A stretch of 64,000 nucleotides of DNA from Emmonsiellopsis sp. PD_33 (Eukaryota; Ascomycota; Eurotiomycetes; Onygenales; Ajellomycetaceae), in assembly GCA_032988165.1 (NCBI GenBank), contig JANTQF010000078.1, positions 1 to 64,000 on the forward strand, in the 5' to 3' direction. This document shows, one piece after another, positions 35,316-49,331 of this stretch. The translations under genes and the position numbers were made by a program. Numbering within the stretch: the stretch's first letter is position 1; each line of letters begins with the position of its first letter. The notes beneath the pieces are model-generated. The model saw nothing but the letters and a program-made list of their open reading frames with translations, was not told where the DNA came from and made no database searches.

Positions 35316-36657
35316 TCAAACAGCCTGTGGATGGATCCAGTCGTTGATCCGCTCGTGGAGATTCTCCTCTCCGACGTCAGCGCCCTGGTTGCGCCATTCG
35401 CCCGATCCTTCATCGAAAATCTCTTCGTCGTACCCGAGACCTCCGAGGTCTTCTTCATCAGACTCGTTGCGGGTTACGTCGGGTATGTCTGCGGCTCCCT
35501 TTAGTGCCGTCAGACGTTGCAGTATCCATTGTAGTTCGAGAAGATCCCAACTCGGTAATGGTAGAGTTTCGGGGTTGGAGGTTGTAAGTTCTATGACCTC
35601 GCCTGAGTTGATGATGTGCCCATCTTCGCTGCTAGAGATTTTTGTACTTGCAAGCTCGACATCATCAGCAAGAGTTGGAATATCTGTGATATCAACCACA
35701 TTATTGCCAGGGGTTTCACGTTGCGCGAGCCAGTAAAATTTAAGTTTCAGTGATTTGCCGTCCCCAGAGGCTTCAATAGGCTGGAGGCCAAACAACCCTG
35801 CAGCGTGGCACCGGTGAAGGGTGGGAGTAAATGTGAGCATGTTTTCAATGGACTCAGTGCCGTTATCAAGGTGATGCTTCCATTGTCCAACGCGTTCGCT
35901 CCATAAAACTCTAAGCAATTCGAAAAAGTTCGCTCGCCTGTCCTTCCTGTACAGAGAAAATGGGACGATATGTGCGGCATCAGTCGCAGACGCGAATTTT
36001 GTGATGATGCATCTTTGAGAGTCTCGATTCTTACACTATATCTCATTGTCAGGAGGGAGAATAACTTCAGACGATATAAAGTGAAAACACAAACTTACCT
36101 CTTTGGCGACATACGAGGATCTGCTGGCCTGGCTTGATAGGGAGATTGCACCCGGAGAGTCGACCCGCTTTCGCTTAGAAGCTCGAGACAAGATCTCAGT
36201 CTCCTCTGGCTCTTCGGGAACCTGTGTCTCGGGACTGGGATTCGACAGGGCCACCTTTGAGAGTGGTGATGATTTCGGAGAACCCAAGACGGATCGGGCA
36301 GGAGAGCCGGTACGGGAACTCGGACTGGACTTTTGACACCCTGCCAGCAGTGAGATTGACATTCCAATTACAACAACAACTCAGAAGGGGAACATAAAAC
36401 TGACATTCTGCCACTATTTCGTCCACCTTTGAATTTAAGAATAATGCCTTGGCGGCATCCACCCCAAGCTCCTCGTCCATAATTCTGACCAAGGATTCCA
36501 AGGCTGAAATATCACAGAGGAGGAGAGAAGCCTGAGCCTTCTGAGGAACTTGAAATCCATCCAGACGGTTGTGGATCTCTTTCAGAAGGCCCAGACGTAC
36601 AGGATCGCGGAGCTCCGCTCCGGGCCCGATCTTGTCATCGTCAACCTTGCGCTCCAT
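35316..36657 (-). CDS. HNH-nuclease-family protein (fungal HNH_2-like)
   Basis: Three exons: 36405-36657, 36099-36340 and 35316-36035; 404 residues. The first in-frame ATG is at 36657; further upstream only a TTG would extend it. After a helical N-terminal region and a Ser/Pro-rich linker, exon 3 encodes RDSQRCIITK (Cys174) followed by TDAAHIVPFSLY (His187). Further on, TFTPTLHRCHAAGLFGLQPI has the place and shape of the last His of HNH_2 domains. Pezizomycotina encode many such proteins; most have no proven role, and nuclease activity is inferred. The usual G after CxxT is replaced by Lys, and the usual Asn before the last His is not obvious, so activity may be lost. The C-terminus is very acidic. 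It is the last gene before the AT-rich block. Confidence 0.78.
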
Positions 36658-37140
36658 GACAACCAAACAGGGAGCAGGTGATTTTCAAAACCACACAGAA
36701 ATCAAAGCAGGGAGAGAAAGACAAAAGTGGTAACTCAGAGTTACAACCGGCACAGCTCTGGGAAGAGGAATGAGGAGAAAGGCGTTGGGCAGGAAAGGGG
36801 CGTGAAAGCGAAGATGAAGATAAAAAGGTGGTTGAGATGGGCAGAGATAGTCATCCTCTATAAGAGAAACAGCTTCATTCACATCAAAACAAAGCAAAAC
36901 TCGGCTTCTGCATTTGTTTCTATGGTGATATGCCTCTTGTATGTATGAATTATCCAGCCTCTCAATAGTCTAGCACACAAGGCTTGGGTGCCCTGGTGTT
37001 TTACATCCGTGCATAGGGCGAAGAGGATGGGCAGCTCCAACGGATTGAGCACAAGGAGATCTGCCCAAAGCATATATATATAGAGAGAGTTGTTAAAGAA
37101 GTCCCAGTTATGAGCTGGGATTGTTCGCACTCAGCTCTTG
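36658..37140. other. Transition zone from gene DNA to AT-rich DNA
   Basis: Ordinary composition with an HNH-gene promoter at its left, ending where the sequence changes to AT-rich, CpG-free DNA at about 37.15-37.25 kb. No gene recognised. Confidence 0.5.
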
Positions 37141-40100
37141 ATGGAGGGAGAAGGGTTGGTTGGATTGAGAGAGCTACTAGTGAGAGAACTGGCTACCATA
37201 CTGGCTGAATATGATTTAGTGCTACAGTGGAACAACCATTTTTCCACTGAATGCATTAAAACATGGTTTTTGAAGTGTATCTCATGTATGCTACTGTTAA
37301 ATAACAGCACCAACCACACTGACATTTTACTCATAATGATATTGTTGATTTAGAATGATAAGTCAGCATTTTAACTGTTATAGCTGCTAAATATTTGAAT
37401 GCATTAAAATGTAGTGCCTTTAATGAGAATCTAGAGAGCTAACTTGCAACTAGATTGAAAACACTCTATCTAAGTATCTAAATAGCTGTTCAGAAATGAT
37501 AGAATCTGCATGTAACTATTAACTTGCATGTCAGAGCCTATAGATTGAAAATAATAACTTCATAATTATCTTATATATATAATATTCTTAAGGTTAGTAG
37601 GTGATTACATTTCTACCTATATTATAGTAATAGCTAACCTTTATTAGCTATAATATCAGCTATTTTGAATGTATTGCTAGATGACCTTACATACATCTAT
37701 ATAGTCTTAATAACCTAGATTATAATTTAAGAACTATTAGATGACTAATATATTACTCTTTCTATTAAAGTGCTTACTAAGTTTTCTACCTCATTACCTA
37801 TATATACATTTAATGATGTATATAAAAATGCACTATATTCTATATCTATATTCTCTTTAAAAGCTATATCTAGATTAAATGAATATCAGCTACTTATATT
37901 TCAGAATTATAGGAAAGATACTTTACTCTCTCTCTCTTTAGACTCTCCTTCAAAAAAATATAAGTATTAGTATGTTAAGCCAGACTATCTACATGATAAT
38001 AAAGCTTAGAGATATATTAAATAGTTTCAACACATTCAAAAATATGCAACTTAGTATGCAAGGAAGGATTTAAATAAAGCTATTAAAAAGGTAATATATT
38101 TAAAGAACTATAAAAAGTAGTTAAGCTCTAACAAGCAAGTTATAAAGTATATTTAGTTGCTCTCTGATCTTGGAGAAAACATCAAGCTACTAAAGATTAT
38201 ATGAGATGTTAAATATAAATAGATAATATATAATAAAATTATATTATATCTTAATAGCATAGTTAACTAAAATACATACTTGATATTATATATCTTTATA
38301 ATTAAAATAGTAAAATATATCAGCTTTTAAATATCATACTTTCTAGCTATTTATAAATTAAATTAAATCATACCATTAGATCACTTCATCTCCATACTCA
38401 AATACTATTCAGAATATATAATATATATATTATAGGTAACATATAGTAGAAAAGTATATATTTATAAACAGTATGAAAGTAATAGTAATATAAGGAAAAT
38501 TAAAATATAAAAGACTCTACTCATCAGTAAATATTTAATAATATTACTGTTAGAGTAGAATAGTTGGACTGCATAAGAATGATGCTTAGTGGTTTTAGAT
38601 TTTTAAACTTTAGATTTTTTAATTATTTCAATGGCTGTGAGGCTAGTTCTACAAACTCTCCTCTATGTACTATATTAAATTCCTCTTATACACTAAGATT
38701 ATCTTAGAAACATAAAATATATATATATAATTTATATTCTTCTTTTGAATGATCTTCATGCTTCTTAAGGATATTAAAGTGCATCTTTATTTTAGCAGCT
38801 AGATTTACAAATACTTCTGCACATAATAATATATTAATTATTAAAATTAAAAAGTATAGTAGAAGGATAATTATATGTTACATATATTACTTTGCTAATT
38901 CTAAGTACTTATTATAATCTAGGATCTCAGTAGTGAAAATAAAGATATCAATAAAGTTTTCCTTGAAAAATTTTTCAAGAAAGAATTCATAAAGTATTTA
39001 TTAATCTTTTATATTTACAATTAAAAATTATAGATTACTTACTTACTCAGCTTTAAGAACATTCTGCACAAACTCCTATGAAATTTATAATTAGTATGGC
39101 TTCCTCTATAGATATATATCTAAATATAGTCTAGATAATAGCTTATAATCATCTTGTTGATTATACAGAACTTCCACATTTTTATCTAATCTCTTATCTT
39201 TTTCAGAAGTTATTGATATAAGTCTTTATCCTCAGAAATTATAGAATAAACTTGATAAATAATGATAGAGGCTTTTTCTATATTAAGATGTATGAAATAG
39301 AGTCACTTCATCTTCTAATACAACTAATTAATTTAGTACTAGATTATCTTAATTTTATTATAATTAGTATGAGGTTTATCATCATCTATATTTTCTATAT
39401 TTATTAGTTAAGTCTATTTACTGGATTTTCCAGCATTTTCCATCTACTATTTTTATCTTAAGAATACTGGGGTACTCTCACTTTCAGAATTAACTCTATT
39501 CTCATCAGGTATTAGTGATTCTAATATTAAGGTTAAATGTGTTATTAATACATCTTTATATTCAAATAGACTTAGATTGATAATACTAATAATTTATTAG
39601 AATGTAGATGATATTAATTCATTCTATAATATAATATTAGTATTAGAATTAGAAAATCCCATATTCTATTTAGATTCTGAGCTATATAGATGTATTAATG
39701 AATTGCTTATTTTAAGTATTTCTGAACTTTATATACTATATGATATTACTATGGTTACATGCTTGGCTATTAATTCTGATAATAATAGATGAGATGATGG
39801 TTCATAATTAGCAAGAGAAATATAAAATTACTTACTATTAATTGTGTATGGAATTAGGTAAGAAAGAAGATAGAGTCATAAATACTCAAATAGAGATATA
39901 ATAATAGTTAGAATGTAAAGTTATTAGAAAAAAAAAGAAGAATAAATTCTTATATGAGAAGAGAGATGAGTGTGCTTCAGCTTGCTCAGATGATAAATAA
40001 TAAATAAGATAATATAGTAAAATAAAGAAGATAAGAACTATAAATAGAATCTCAAAAGAATGAGGAACTTTAGTAGGTAGAGTAGAATAGCAGAAAAATT

Positions 40101-40640
40101 CATAGTAGATTAGAAAAAAACTGCCATGCATTACTGCTGATTGCCAGATTTAATATCTTATATTAAGTTAGTCTTATATTAATCTTAATGTCAATGAAAT
40201 ATATGAGAAAAAGATTAGAATAGACTATATCTAAGTAATTTCTAGTTAATTATCATTTCTTTAATATTATTTTAATTATATTCTAATATAAAAGATACAC
40301 ATCTACAATTAAACTACATCTTACTTTTACCTTTCTCACTATAGCTCCTCCTCATAGAATTTAGATATCATGCTCTATATGCCTATTTGCATTACAGTAT
40401 AATCTTACTCTATATATTAGAAGATCAAGAAGTAATTACTTCTTAGCAGGATTTAACCTACAGTTAATTCAGTGTCATGAGCCTGCTAATACCCACAATG
40501 AATTTATAATTCTAACTATAGAATAACTATCAGAGGAAAGATAGGTAATTAATCAGTATTCTTTTTATTTAAATATTTTTTTTGTATAATTCTCATACAA
40601 GCTATTTATTTTACTATTTCATAACTTCTCATTTTTTTAT
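37141..40640. other. AT-rich, repeat-like DNA without intact genes
   Basis: Very AT-rich with hardly any CpG, many TA and TTA repeats and stops in all frames. The best remaining frame (37770-37970, 66 codons) looks like the remains of a longer protein but is not identifiable. Probably decayed transposon DNA mutated by a RIP-like process. Confidence 0.6.
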
Positions 40641-42466
40641 TTTAGAATACTAATAAGCTTGCTGCAAGCATTTTTAATACTCTATTATATATAGAGAATA
40701 CTAAAGATACTACTAACATTTTATCTTTCTTTAATGAAGAGCCATCTATACTTAGTTTTAATAGTAATGAAATAGATAATGAGCTATAACTAGAAATCTA
40801 TATTAATAAACTCCTGCAAAGTATATTTATAGTAGCAGAGGAGCTATTTATTGACTCTATAGATGAGTATCTAGATATAGCTACTAATAGTAATATTTCT
40901 TCAAATTATACTGAAATACCTCTACCATTCATATCAGACTGTTTAGTAGTATCTGAGGAAATTCCTTACTCTCAATCTTCAATTCCAATGGATCTATTTG
41001 TATTAATATTTGAGTTATAATATAAGAGTATAAGCTTCTCACATTATAAGTATATTAGCCTTCTAGAAGTTTTAGATTAGCTGAATAATTTATCTTCCAT
41101 TCAACATCTACTACAGATAATTAATATTATCAAATAAAATGTAAAAGGATAGTTGCCACTACTAGAGTTATGCAAGACTGAAATGAATATTAACTATAAA
41201 AAGCTATTAATCTGAATAATCTTAACTTAGAAGTAGCTTATATATTTTATTAATTTAATTAATCTAGTTATCTTTATTATATAATTATTAATCTTCTAAA
41301 AGTAAATTCATTAAGAAATGGCTGAGTACACAGATAAATCTAAGAAATTATAGTAATTTATAATATGAAGTTTCTCTATCTAAATAACATCTAATGAGTT
41401 TGTATACTATAGTGATAATCAACTAATATTTCCCTCTGATTTTATATACTATTATTGTAAGTAACATTTCTGTTTATATAATAAGCACTAAATACCTACA
41501 TTCATGTTCTCTGCTCATATTAGATATATTATATGCATTGAGAAAGATTTTACCAAAGTTGCAATCTTCTTAGGAGTAGTAATATTATGAGTATAATTAG
41601 TGGTGCAGAAATAGCATGTAAGTGCCAAATTGAAATAACTACTTAAAAAGTACACACTCTTTATTAAAAATGAACTGATGCTTTATAAAGTATATATTTA
41701 TATGCAGCCTGAAAATGTGATTCAGCAAGTGACAGTTAAGTTTGATTATAGGTTTGAGAATTTTGCAAACTATGAGTATTACACACCCAGGAAAGGATTT
41801 TTTGTCAGACAGGTTGTTAATGACCTATATAAATATACTCAACCTTTAAATTTTACCTTTCTGCTTTAAGGGGAGCTTAAAATTACTACTTATAGCTGCT
41901 AGATACTGATTAATATATTTTAAGATCAGAGGGCTATTTCTTTCTCCTATCAGCTATTCATTGATAGCTTTGAATTATATCAGAATATATATTGAAATAT
42001 AACTAGAATCTATATGATCTCAGTAGCTCTTCTGGCATCAGTACAGTTATAATGAGAAAATGTGTATACTATCACACTCAGCCTGCATAGTAGTGAGCTT
42101 AGAGATATAATCAATAATATCTCAGAGTTATACATATTAGATAATGACATTACAATTTATATTAATAATGAGCAAGTAAAGCTTGTCAGCTTTATTTTTG
42201 CATTTCTGAGGAATATGCCTCAGTAGCAAGTCAATACAGAGTTTAAATCCTAAATTGTAGTATATAGTTATCAGTTATATTTTATTATTATGAAGGAGTA
42301 TGAAGATCTAAAGTTTAATATAACTTAACTCATATAATTATATTATTAAATACTGCAGGTCTAGAATATAGCAGCATAATAATCAAAGCAGAAACAGGCT
42401 AAACTCTTTCAAGAATAAAGCCTTAGTGAGAAGGTAATAATATCACTACTTCTTAATATTATATTA
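40640..42466 (+). pseudogene. 5' part of a decayed DNA-transposon-like transposase region
   Basis: Read through its stops, the plus strand encodes protein-like segments over about 1.8 kb. The longest is an open frame at 41678-41869 (YMQPENVIQQVTVKF...YEYYTPRKGFFVRQVV). It is followed by FIDSFELYQNIY, VYTITLSLHSSEL and FAFLRNMPQ. The order (an Asp-containing hydrophobic strand, a TLxxHxSE-type segment, then an N/D-MPQ motif) recalls fungal CACTA/Tnp2-like (Plavaka-type) transposases with a DDE-type core. The superfamily call is from memory and uncertain. The frame stops at 42466, where a Gypsy element is inserted, and seems to resume at 53661. Confidence 0.5.
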
Positions 42467-42719
42467 TGTGAAAGGCTACACCCTTATATCTTATATCTAT
42501 AGCTCATCTAAACTTCACCTAATCTCTAACTACTTAATTAGAGGCCTCTAACCAGGCCTTCATATGAACATTTATCTGCTCTAATCTCATATAATTCTCT
42601 TCTATTTATATTGTATAATCTTGTAATTCCTTTTTTTTTTCCTTTCTTTCTCTAGTAATTACAATCTTGATTTTAACATCTAGCTCATATAATCTATTAA
42701 TCAGAGTACGTTCATTATA
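42467..42719 (+). repeat. 5' LTR of the outer Gypsy element
   Basis: 253 bp, beginning TGTGAAAGGCTACACCC. It is homologous along its length to the other three LTRs; its right end (TTATA) corresponds to TTACA in the others, a single transition. TATTA lies directly before it. Confidence 0.88.
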
Positions 42720-43992
42720 TTTTATAATTACTTATTTGATTTCTTCCCAGAGATCTCTGATATTATAATAGAATCTTCCAAATGCAACTTGTATATATAG
42801 TTAACTTCTCTAAATTTCAATAAATACTAATAAAATATCTCTATAGAATATTAACTTTATATAACTCACTCAGTTCAGCTCCATCAGATAACATGTCAGT
42901 AAAAGGCCCTAAAGCTCTAATGATTCATATTAATATCTCATGGGATATTTCTTTAACTCATATAAATCCTCTGAACTCTCTAAATTCAATCAGTCCTTTA
43001 CATCTATTATAAATATAGACCCCCTACATGAAGATAGTCTTTCTTCTTAGAGTTCTAATGTTGATCTTCAAACTCTCATATAATAACTTATAAAATAAAT
43101 TTAGTATCTCATTAAATAATCTTATATACCTGCATTAACCTTAGTCTCTATTCTGACTCCTACTCTCTCAGTTACTCCTCTCAATGACTTCTCAAAACAC
43201 CTAAAAGAAAGGCTTATCACTCTTAAGAAATTCACAGGCAAATAAATTGCTAAATATCCTATTTAATATCTTAGCATGAAGGTTAAAATTGCTTTGAACA
43301 GCCCTACAATTAGATCTCTTACTAATTAGATCTAATATATTTATATCTAACTCTCTAGTACTATTATTATCTGATTCCACTTTTAAATGAAGGCTAACAT
43401 TAAACTCATTCTTATAACTTCTAATATCATTCTTAATTAGCTTGACATTCTATTCTCTAACCCTTTAGTAATCTAGAAGACTCTAATCTAGCTACATAGT
43501 ATTCATCAGAAAATTAATTTACTCTCCATCTTTCTCTTAAGATTCAATCAGAAGATTCTAGAAGCTAATGACCAGTTATGAGATAACACTATTAAGAAGG
43601 CTTTACTTAAAAAAGTCATTAAGTTTAAACTCTTATAGTAGATTATCACCTTCATTGAATCTTCTATATATCTTAAATATTATATGAAGCTTTACAGTAT
43701 AGAGAATAATCTATCTAAAGTTAAGACTATTTAGAGCTAACTCTATAGTAATATTCCTACTACCTCTAAGGCAGCCTTCCCCAGAGCAACTCAGCTCTAT
43801 AATTTAAATATTATAAATTAAGAACTGATAGCTCACATGAACAGCTTCTATATTCCTAATATAACTACTACTATCATTATAGACTACTATACTCAAGATG
43901 TTTATATTAACTATGATAAACTTAGATATAGAGCTACTAACTACCATAACACTCATATTCCTCTAAAACTGCCTATATAATCTGCAAATATG
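42720..43992 (+). pseudogene. gag relic of the outer Gypsy element
   Basis: Aligned base for base with 44252-45521 of the inner copy. Near its right end (43903-43944) the translation shows Tyr at the four positions expected for a CX2CX4HX4C zinc knuckle, so the nucleocapsid motif is present in spacing but all ligands are lost. The region ends at the CAGGC where the inner copy inserted. Confidence 0.8.
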
Positions 43993-43997
43993 CAGGC

Positions 43998-44251
43998 TGT
44001 GAAGGGCTACACCCTTATACCCTATATCTATAGCTTGCCTGAACTTTGCCTGATCTTCAACTGCCTGATTAGAGGCCTCTAACTAGGCCTTTATATAAAT
44101 ATTTATTTGCTCTAACCTCATGTAGTTCTCTTCTATTTATATTATATGATCTTGTGATTTCTTTTCCTTTTTCCTTTCTTTCTCTAGTGATTATAATCTT
44201 GATTTTAGTGTCTAGCTTGCATGATCTATTAATTGGAATGTGCCTGTTACA
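43998..44251 (+). repeat. 5' LTR of the inner Gypsy element
   Basis: 254 bp, beginning TGTGAAGGGCTACACCC and ending CCTGTTACA. It is the least mutated of the four LTRs at its borders. It is preceded by CAGGC. Confidence 0.92.
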
Positions 44252-47200
44252 TTTTATAATCACTTAATTAATTTCTTCTCAGAGATCTCTAATATTATAG
44301 TAGAACCTTCTGAATGTGACTTGTATGTATAGCTGACTCCTCTAAATTTTAATAAATACTAATAAAATATCTCTATAGGATATTAGCTCTGTATAACTTA
44401 CTCAGTTCAGCTCTACTAGATGATGTGTCAGTGAAAGACCCTAAAACTCTAACAGTCTGTATTGATATTTCATAAAATTTTCCTTTAACCTATATGAATC
44501 CTCTGAACTTTTAAAATCCAATTAATCTTTTACATTTATTATAAATATAAATTCTCTGCATGAAAATAACTCTCTTTCTTAGAGCTTTAAAGTTAATCTC
44601 TAAAATCTTATTTAATAGCTTGCAACTCAAGTTTAGAGCCTCTCTAAACAAGTTTATATATCTACTCTGACCTTGATGTCTATCTCAACTTCTACCCCCC
44701 TAACTGCTCTATTAAATGACACTATGAAATATCTGAAAGAGAAACTTGTTATACTAACAACCTTTAGTAGTAAAAAGCTTGTTAAATACTCTACCTGATA
44801 ACTCAACATTATAGTCAAAATTAATGTTGATGATCATATAATTGATAATCTAACTAATTAGATATAATATATCTTCTTGTAACTCTCTGATACTACCTCT
44901 ACCTAATTTCATTCTTAGATAAAAGTTAATTTATACTTTTTATTATCTTCTAATATCATTCTGAACCAGCTAGATGTCTTATTCTCTGATTCTATAGTAA
45001 TCTTAAAGGCTTTCATCTGACTGTATAGTACCTACTAGTAAACTCTCTTGCTAGCTGTGTTTCTCCTAATATTTAATCAGAAGATCCTTAAAGCTAATAG
45101 ATAATTATAGAATGATATAATTAAGAAGATTATACTTAAGAAAGCTATTAACCTTAACCTTCTATAACAAACTGTCTCTATCTAAAAACCTACTTTATAT
45201 GCTAATTATTACTTAAAACTTTATAAGATAGAGAATAATCTATCTGAAATCAAAGTCATTAAGAACTGATTCTATACTGATATTCCTACTAATTCTGAGG
45301 AAACTTTCTTTAGAGCAACTCAGCCCTGTAATCTAAATACTATAAACTGGAAGTTAATAGCTTATATGAATGGCTTTTATATTCTTAATATAACTACTAC
45401 TGCTGTCACAGACTGCCATGCCTGAGATATTTATATTAACTATAATAAATCTAAGTATAGAGCTATTAACTACTATAGCACTTATATTCCCCTGAAATTA
45501 CCTGTATGATCTGTGAATGTACAGACTAAGCCTAAAGAGGAGGAAAACTTTAAAGATACTAAATTAGACTTGAGAAAAGACTAGCTTTTATGTGAAATTA
45601 TAAATAGAAGCTTTTAAAGTTAGATAGGAAGATCTTTAAGAAGAAAATGATAGTTCTGATAATTCTTATATCTACTGTAGTTAATTATTCTTTTAATATG
45701 GATGTTATAGTAGATAGTAACTACTATTACTATATAATAATTTATTCTTATATAATCAACTATTATAATCTCCTGTGTATCCTAATTGTCTCCCAAAAGA
45801 TTGAAGGCATCAGTGGTGACACTGGCAGCTTTATATGAAATATAGTGAAGCTTGATATTGATATTAGTAGATTCCTCTAAGAGAATACTTATATATATGA
45901 AATTGAGGACCTTTTATATGACTTCATGTTAGACCTATCTTGATTATTCAAACATCAAGCCCTTATTAATATATATAATTAGTGTATTGTATTCCCTAAA
46001 GACATCTATATCTCTAAAGAAGATGTTCACAAAACTATTAACCTTTACTAGATCTTTATTAATACTTTTAAGCTCCTCTAACATTACAATTAGAAGCTTA
46101 AGTTTCAATCCCCTGTTGAAATCTTTACTACTAGCATGTCTAATATAGAGAAAGCTCTCTCCTAACTCTTTAAGAAGCTGAAGACTGATCCTACAACAGT
46201 TCTTCCTTTACACTATTATGAATTTCTTGATGTTTTTGATTATAAAGCTGCTGAAAAACTCTTACTATTTTATAAAGTATATAACTATTATATTGAGCTT
46301 GAGAAGATAGATGATAAAGATCCTTAGCTACCCTAAGAATCTCTATATAATATATTGTGTGATGAACTACTTATACTCTATAAGATTCTTAATGATCTTC
46401 TAGATAAAGGCTTCATCTAAATTAGTAATTTATCTACTAATATATCTATACTCTTTGTAAAGAAGCTGAGTAGAGGCCTCTAATTCTATATTAACTATTA
46501 GAGTCTTAATTACCTTATCTGAAAAGATTATTACTCACTATCATTAATTAATGAGACTCTTAAATGAATTGAATGAGTTAAGTAATTTATAAAGCTTGAT
46601 GTCATTTCTGCATTCTATAAGATCTAAATTACAGAAGAAGATAAATAGCTAACTACTTTTTACACAAGATATAGTCTATTTGAATGGATAGTTACCTCCT
46701 TTAGCTTTATAAATGCTCTGAGCATCTTCTAGAAGTATATCAACTAGGCCCTATAAGATTACTTAGATGAATTTGCTTCTATCTACCTTAATGACATCCT
46801 CATCTTTACTAATAGATCCTATAAATAGTACTAGGAGTATGTCTGAAAAGTTCTTATCTGCCTCTGTGAATATAATCTACTAATTGATATTAATAAATCT
46901 ATCTTTAAAGTCTAAGAGATGATTTACCTTAGCTTTATCATAGAGATAGAGAAGGAAGTCTATATGGATCCTAAAAAGATTACTACTATTCTCAAATAGG
47001 AGGCCTCTATAATTATGAAAGATATATAAGACTTTCTAGAATTTATAAATTTCTACTGATACTTTATTTGAGATTTTTCTGATATTATCTAACTACTGAC
47101 TGATCTCACATGTAAAGATCAGTAATTTCAATAATTTAAAGAAGTAGATAAGATATTTACATGCCTTAAATAGATATTTATCTCTATTCTAATACTCATT

Positions 47201-49320
47201 ACATTTAACTCTGATTGCTCAATGGTAGTTAAAATAGACTCTTTCAGTTATATTATAAATAGTACTCTCATGCAATGAGATGATGAAGGTATTCTATAAT
47301 CTTATATATTTATATTCAAGAAACTCAGTCCTACTAAAGCTAATTATAAGATTTATAATAAAAAACTTCTTACTATTATCTGATGTCTAGAAGAATGGGA
47401 CTCTAAACTCTACAGTATAAAAAACTTTAAGATTATTATAAATTATAAGAACCTCTGATATTTCATTATCACCTATAAACTCTCTGAATGTTAAATGTAC
47501 TGAGCTAAATTCCTCAGTTGATTCTATTTTATAATTTACTATTACTCTGATATAGAAAACTTTATAGCTGATATTTTCTTTCAATATAAATAGAATATAC
47601 CCTCTGAAGACTCTAATACCCATTAAGTGAACTATAAATAAAGGTTGTTAGACCTATAGATCCTTAAGGACTCTAAAATAATATTATATAGAGTAATATG
47701 TATCTCATCTATTACTTTATTAGCTATAATTACTTAAATAAATTCTGTAGAAGGCTCTTTCAGGTTATCTCTACTTTTACTTTAGAAACTCTAGAATGCT
47801 ACTATCACCTCTAATGAATATCTCTAGATGATAATTTAAATTATATAAGATAAAACTCATCACTTTCTACTTAAACTCTAAACTCACATTGATATAGCTG
47901 AATGCTCTATAGATACTAACAGCTAATTATACTTTTAAAAAAGATAGTGAGTTTCTGATTTAAAATTATTATACATCTAAATTATATAAGAAACTCATAA
48001 TTTCCTGATAATTAGTTACTCAGACTGTAAAGTATTCTACTAAATTTTATTTTAAAATTTCTACTGGCCTAATATATCTTAGAGTATCTAATAGTTCATT
48101 TAGAACTATAATATCTATTAATCCATTATTATCTAGTAGAACTACTATTAAGATCTACTTAAATTTCTTCTGATTTCTAAATGCATCTAATATAATGTTA
48201 CCATCAACTTTATAGTAAATCTTCTTATAAGTAATAATTATAAGAATATCCTTATCATTATTAACTATCTCAGTAAGGGTGTTATTCTTAAATTCTATGT
48301 GAAGATGAATATACTTATAGTAGCTAAAGTCTTTCTTTAAAATTTATTTTATTATCTATATAATTTACTCTATATAATTTTCTCAGATTATAGAACCTAG
48401 TTCATTAGAGCTATCTGAAGCTAAATCTATTAGCTCCTTAAGATCTTTTAGTACCTCTTAACTACTTATCACCCTGAAATTGATAGCAGTACTGAACATA
48501 TAATTCAGATAATTAAGAACTACCTCTAAAAGTTCTATTTATACATCTAAAATGACTGGAATGAACTCCTCCCACACACTAAGCTTATAATTAATAGCTG
48601 TGATGCTGTCTATATAGGTGTTAGCTTATTTTTCCTCTTATATAATTATAATTTTAAAGTTCTTAATCTTACTGAATCATCTAAATCTTCCATCTTATCT
48701 TATAGTCTAATTCAAATTGTAGATACTATCATCTTAAAACTCTAATAAGCCTACAAATAAACTAAATCCTCTATAATTAGTACCCAGTAAGACTAATAGG
48801 ATTATGTGAATGCTTACTAAAATCCTGCTGAATACTATAAGATGAATGATAAAATCTAGCTAGATCTCTAAAATATTACTACTAATTAGCTGTTTTGTAC
48901 ATTTAACTACTAATATATTAAATACACTATTATTAAAGTCCTGAGGAGTTATAATTACTATCTTAACATACTACCTAAAATCTACAATATATTTTATATG
49001 AACCTACTTTATAAGGCCTCTACTAACTCACTCTTTTTATAGAAGATTACTAACTGGCATCTATCTAATATCATTAGAAAAGATAATAAGATAGAGTATG
49101 AGGTAGAAGTCATCCTCAACTGTCACTATCATGAGTGAGAATTTCAGTATCTAGTGAAATGACTTAGCTATAAAGTATCTTTATAGAAACTAACCTCTAC
49201 CCTATAGGATACTATTATACTTACTCATTATAAAGAGCTACATCTATCTAATGAGACTTTATTTACACTATTCTATACCCAGTTTTCTGAACCCTCCTGC
49301 CTGCCCTCTAAAATTAAATA
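44252..49320 (+). pseudogene. gag-pol relic of the inner Gypsy element
   Basis: Landmarks along the plus strand: a zinc-knuckle-spaced Tyr motif at 45432-45473; the reverse-transcriptase palm motif, now YLNDILIF, at 46784-46807 (canonical Y-x-D-D, first Asp changed to Asn); an RNase H-like segment near 47200; an integrase-like segment containing a YHPE-DG-TE-type signature near 48465-48500; and a chromodomain-like segment at 49091-49177 (YEVEVIL...EFQYLVK). Stops are frequent in all frames. The domain order places it in the Ty3/Gypsy chromoviruses. Confidence 0.85.
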
Positions 49321-49331
49321 GGGAGAGATAA
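49311..49331 (+). promoter_or_regulatory. Polypurine tract of the inner Gypsy element
   Basis: An A/G-rich run ending AGGGAGAGATAA abuts the 3' LTR, the usual place for the plus-strand primer. The outer copy has the equivalent at about 53387-53401. Confidence 0.65.

Noticed and set aside
37770..37970. 66-codon frame in the AT-rich DNA as a gene
   Set aside because: Isolated, not recognisable, surrounded by stop-rich sequence of the same composition.
40430..40500. tRNA-like GGTTAAATCC and CTCATGA on the minus strand
   Set aside because: Stems are too poor and there is no A box of good quality.
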